Shown here: positions 61,843-64,000 of the stretch, in pieces
How the letters are laid out: every line of letters starts with the position of its first letter
Position numbering within the stretch: position 1 is the stretch's first letter
Assembly (NCBI GenBank): GCA_017795085.1
Contig: CP051246.1
Coordinates: 1,366,514 to 1,430,513, forward strand
Length of the DNA: 64,000 nucleotides
DNA from: Salegentibacter sp.
GTDB lineage: Bacteria > Bacteroidota > Bacteroidia > Flavobacteriales > Flavobacteriaceae
Direction of reading: 5' to 3'
Program-made: the position numbers and the translations under genes
The notes under the pieces: generated by a model
What the model saw: the letters and a program-made list of their open reading frames with translations, nothing else
Database searches by the model: none
What the model was told of the DNA's origin: nothing

Positions 61843-62028
61843 AATTTGAATTTTTAAAAAATTGTTGGTTAAACATTCTGTTAAATTGCTCTACAAATTT
61901 ATATGGAATTCTCAGCCGTGCAAGTAATACCAAGGGAAAAGCGAAATATTGTTGATAACTTTAACCTTTTGTTAATAAACTGACCTTGATTTTATCGAAT
62001 TTTTGTTCGTTTCAGTGTTTATAAGGGT

Positions 62029-62964
62029 TTAGCGGAAAATGGTATTTTCTTTAAAATTATAGCCGTTAAGCAAGTCTTTTACTTTCATTTTTCGCTTTCC
62101 GGGCAGTTGGAGCTCTTCAATTATAAGATACCCCCCCTTAACAGCCACTTTCAGTTTTTTTTCTGTTACTATAATAGTTCCGGGTTCTTCTATAGACTTT
62201 TTAAATTCTGTAGAACAATTAAAAATTTTTACTTTTTGATGGTCTAAATAGCACCATGCAGCAGGATAGGGGTTTAAGCCTCGTATGTGGTTGTAAATGT
62301 GCTTCAGGCCCTCATCCCAGTTTATTTTTGTATTCTCCCGGTTTAATTTAGGCGCATCTTTTAATATTTCTTCAGGAGCTTGGGCTTGAGGAGTTACTTT
62401 GCCGTTAGCAACTAAATTCAGGGTTTCTATAATGAGACTTGCTCCGCTTTCCATTAATTTATCGTGTAGGCTTCCTGCGGTTTCATTTGTGGTAATAGTG
62501 GTTTCTTCCTGTAGGATTATCGCTCCTGTGTCAATCTTCTCATCTAAAAAAAACGTGCTTACACCGGTTTTGGTTTCGCCGTTAATAATGGCCCAGTTTA
62601 TTGGAGCTGCACCACGATACTGGGGTAAAAGGGAAGCGTGTAAATTAAAAGTTCCCATAGGTGGCATATTCCAAACTACCTTTGGTAACATTCTGAAGGC
62701 TACTACCACTTGAATATCGGCATTAAGGGCTTTTAAATCTTTTAGAAAATCTTCCGATTTTAAATTTGATGGCTGTAAAATATTTAGGTTTTCCTGTTCG
62801 GCAAATTCCTTTACCGCACTTTTTTGTAATTTTCTCCCACGGCCTGCCGGTTTATCGGGGGCGGTAATTACACCAACAAGCTTATGGGGCGATTCAAGAA
62901 TTTTTTGTAAACAATGCACGGCAAAATAGGGCGTGCCCATAAAAACTATTTTTAAAGGCTTCAT
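62029..62964 (-). CDS. fmt: Methionyl-tRNA formyltransferase
   Basis: 311 aa. [13 protein letters not shown] at the start, the formyl-tetrahydrofolate site with [20 protein letters not shown], and the catalytic DTG segment ([10 protein letters not shown]). C-terminal OB-like domain begins near residue 205. It formylates initiator Met-tRNA. The start overlaps the recQ stop by 4 bases, suggesting a recQ-fmt operon. Confidence 0.96.
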   Translation of the reverse strand: MKPLKIVFMGTPYFAVHCLQKILESPHKLVGVITAPDKPAGRGRKLQKSAVKEFAEQENLNILQPSNLKSEDFLKDLKALNADIQVVVAFRMLPKVVWNMPPMGTFNLHASLLPQYRGAAPINWAIINGETKTGVSTFFLDEKIDTGAIILQEETTITTNETAGSLHDKLMESGASLIIETLNLVANGKVTPQAQAPEEILKDAPKLNRENTKINWDEGLKHIYNHIRGLNPYPAAWCYLDHQKVKIFNCSTEFKKSIEEPGTIIVTEKKLKVAVKGGYLIIEELQLPGKRKMKVKDLLNGYNFKENTIFR

Positions 62965-64000
62965 TTTTTTAAGGTATATAGGTTTGTTGAAGTAAGTTTT
63001 ATTCTGTTTTTATCGAGTAATAATTGTAGTACATGTAAAATATGTACTTCTGAAAATGGAAGTTTGCTGCATATTTCCCGGGAATCTTTAGGTCCGGATT
63101 GCAACAATTTTTCTAATTTTTTATAGATAGTATTCATTTCTTCCCTGCTTAATCCCGATGTGTTTTTAGCGCAAACCGAACAAATTCCGCAATCTTCTTT
63201 AAGGTTTTCTCCAAAATAGTTGAGTAGGTGTTTGCTACGACAAATTTTATCATCGGCAATATATCCCAATACCGAGTTGATTTTTCGCTCTTTATTTTTT
63301 TGCTGCTTTTTAATAAAGCCTGCAAACGGATTAATAGTAGTATCGTCTTCCCTGGGAACAAGGAAGTGAACACTTGCATCGTGAGTATTATATGAAAAGT
63401 CCAGGATTTCCCGATCCTGTAACTCGCTTAAAAGCTTTAAGATTTGTTGTTCTTTAAGCCCGGTTTTTTGTTGAAGGCTTTTTAGGTCTATATTGGTTTT
63501 ATGATCTATAATACCGCCATAGGTTCTCAAAATAGCCTGCACCGGCTCATTATACCTGATGTTTTCTTGTAAAAAATTACGTAAAATAGCTCCTGAAACT
63601 AAAAACTGGAGTTCTGTTTTTTTAAAGACCTCTTCTGAAAGTTTTAAGATACCACAGCTGTCTAACAGCCTTAAGGCATTATATGTCTTTTGTGCTGAAA
63701 GCTGATAATGGCCACAAAAGGCAGCAAAATTAAAATTTTGGGTGATATTTTCTCCTTCTCCATATGCTATTTGAAAATAAGAAGTTAATTTTCGATAAAC
63801 CAATTTTACTTCCTGAACCCCGGGAATTCCGGAAAGGAATTGCTTTTTAAGTACCGGGATATCACTGGACTGCGTAACAATGGTAGCTGCGGCATATTTT
63901 CCGTTACGACCAGCCCTCCCGGCTTCCTGAAAATAACTTTCTAAGGATTCGGGTAAATTAAGATGGACTATATTCCTTACATCCGGTTTATCGATCCCCA
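62961..64000 (-). CDS. recQ: ATP-dependent DNA helicase RecQ (3' part; gene runs past the window)
   Basis: The frame is open from the window end and encodes [34 protein letters not shown] (helicase motifs V and VI), followed by the zinc-binding region with [12 protein letters not shown] and CGICSVC. The C-terminal portion resembles a winged helix. RecQ unwinds recombination and repair intermediates. An internal Met at 63803 is not the start. Confidence 0.93.
   Translation of the reverse strand, partial: GIDKPDVRNIVHLNLPESLESYFQEAGRAGRNGKYAAATIVTQSSDIPVLKKQFLSGIPGVQEVKLVYRKLTSYFQIAYGEGENITQNFNFAAFCGHYQLSAQKTYNALRLLDSCGILKLSEEVFKKTELQFLVSGAILRNFLQENIRYNEPVQAILRTYGGIIDHKTNIDLKSLQQKTGLKEQQILKLLSELQDREILDFSYNTHDASVHFLVPREDDTTINPFAGFIKKQQKNKERKINSVLGYIADDKICRSKHLLNYFGENLKEDCGICSVCAKNTSGLSREEMNTIYKKLEKLLQSGPKDSREICSKLPFSEVHILHVLQLLLDKNRIKLTSTNLYTLKK

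Noticed and set aside
1..64000. CRISPR array or cas genes
   Set aside because: I saw no regularly spaced direct repeats with spacers and no cas-like proteins.

Overview
The window comes from a member of the phylum Bacteroidota, most likely a marine-type Flavobacteriaceae. The support is a SusC/SusD pair, TraE-TraN conjugation genes with RteC, promoters of the TTTG / TAnnTTTG type, AT-rich intergenic DNA and weak ribosome binding sites. From about 59.2 kb to the right end it looks like conserved chromosome: tRNA-Met, a START-like protein, a class IV aminotransferase, YqgE/AlgH, HU, fmt and recQ. Almost everything to the left is accessory DNA.

Layout. (1) 0-6 kb: a metal-resistance block on the minus strand. 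It has an ArsR regulator, MerTP, a mercuric-reductase-like flavoprotein and a GDCCVxC protein, then a CsoR-like regulator, a thioredoxin-fold protein, a four-helix copper-binding protein and a MerT-like / outer-membrane (nonsense-mutated) / HMA-domain operon. Four promoters here share one C-tract operator in spacers of identical length, so they look like a CsoR-type regulon. (2) 6.6-7.3 kb: ssb and a radC truncated by insertion. (3) 7.3-16.4 kb: a nest of recombinase-in-trio (RIT) elements. An intact three-recombinase element with about 50-bp terminal inverted repeats is flanked by two partial, oppositely oriented RIT-like elements, one of which also carries an IS110-family insertion. (4) 16.4-17.6 kb: remnants of an AbiEii-like toxin and of an ATP-binding/Fic-type protein. 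(5) 17.6-30.3 kb: part of a CTnDOT-like conjugative element (traN, M, K, J, I, G, F, E; a DnaC-like ATPase, a replication-type HTH protein, an excisionase-type HTH protein, rteC), with a marR-GNAT-dapB cargo operon. (6) 30.5-39.7 kb: a regulator pair, a small secreted DUF6520-type peptide and a SusC-SusD-M16 peptidase operon, suggesting peptide or protein capture. (7) 39.7-52 kb: a defence-like island. A five-gene overlapping operon resembles sspB-sspC-sspD of the DNA phosphorothioation defence systems. The usual SspE is replaced by a DUF262 protein without an HNH domain plus a Hanks-type protein kinase, and a large GHKL ATPase lies convergently downstream. (8) 52-59 kb: a histone H1-like remnant, a vWA lipoprotein, and a SRAP / DinB / DnaE-type mutagenic repair cassette.

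The most interesting items are the Ssp-like operon with an apparent new effector pair, the four-promoter CsoR-type regulon, and the nested RIT elements whose ends share a precise repeat geometry.
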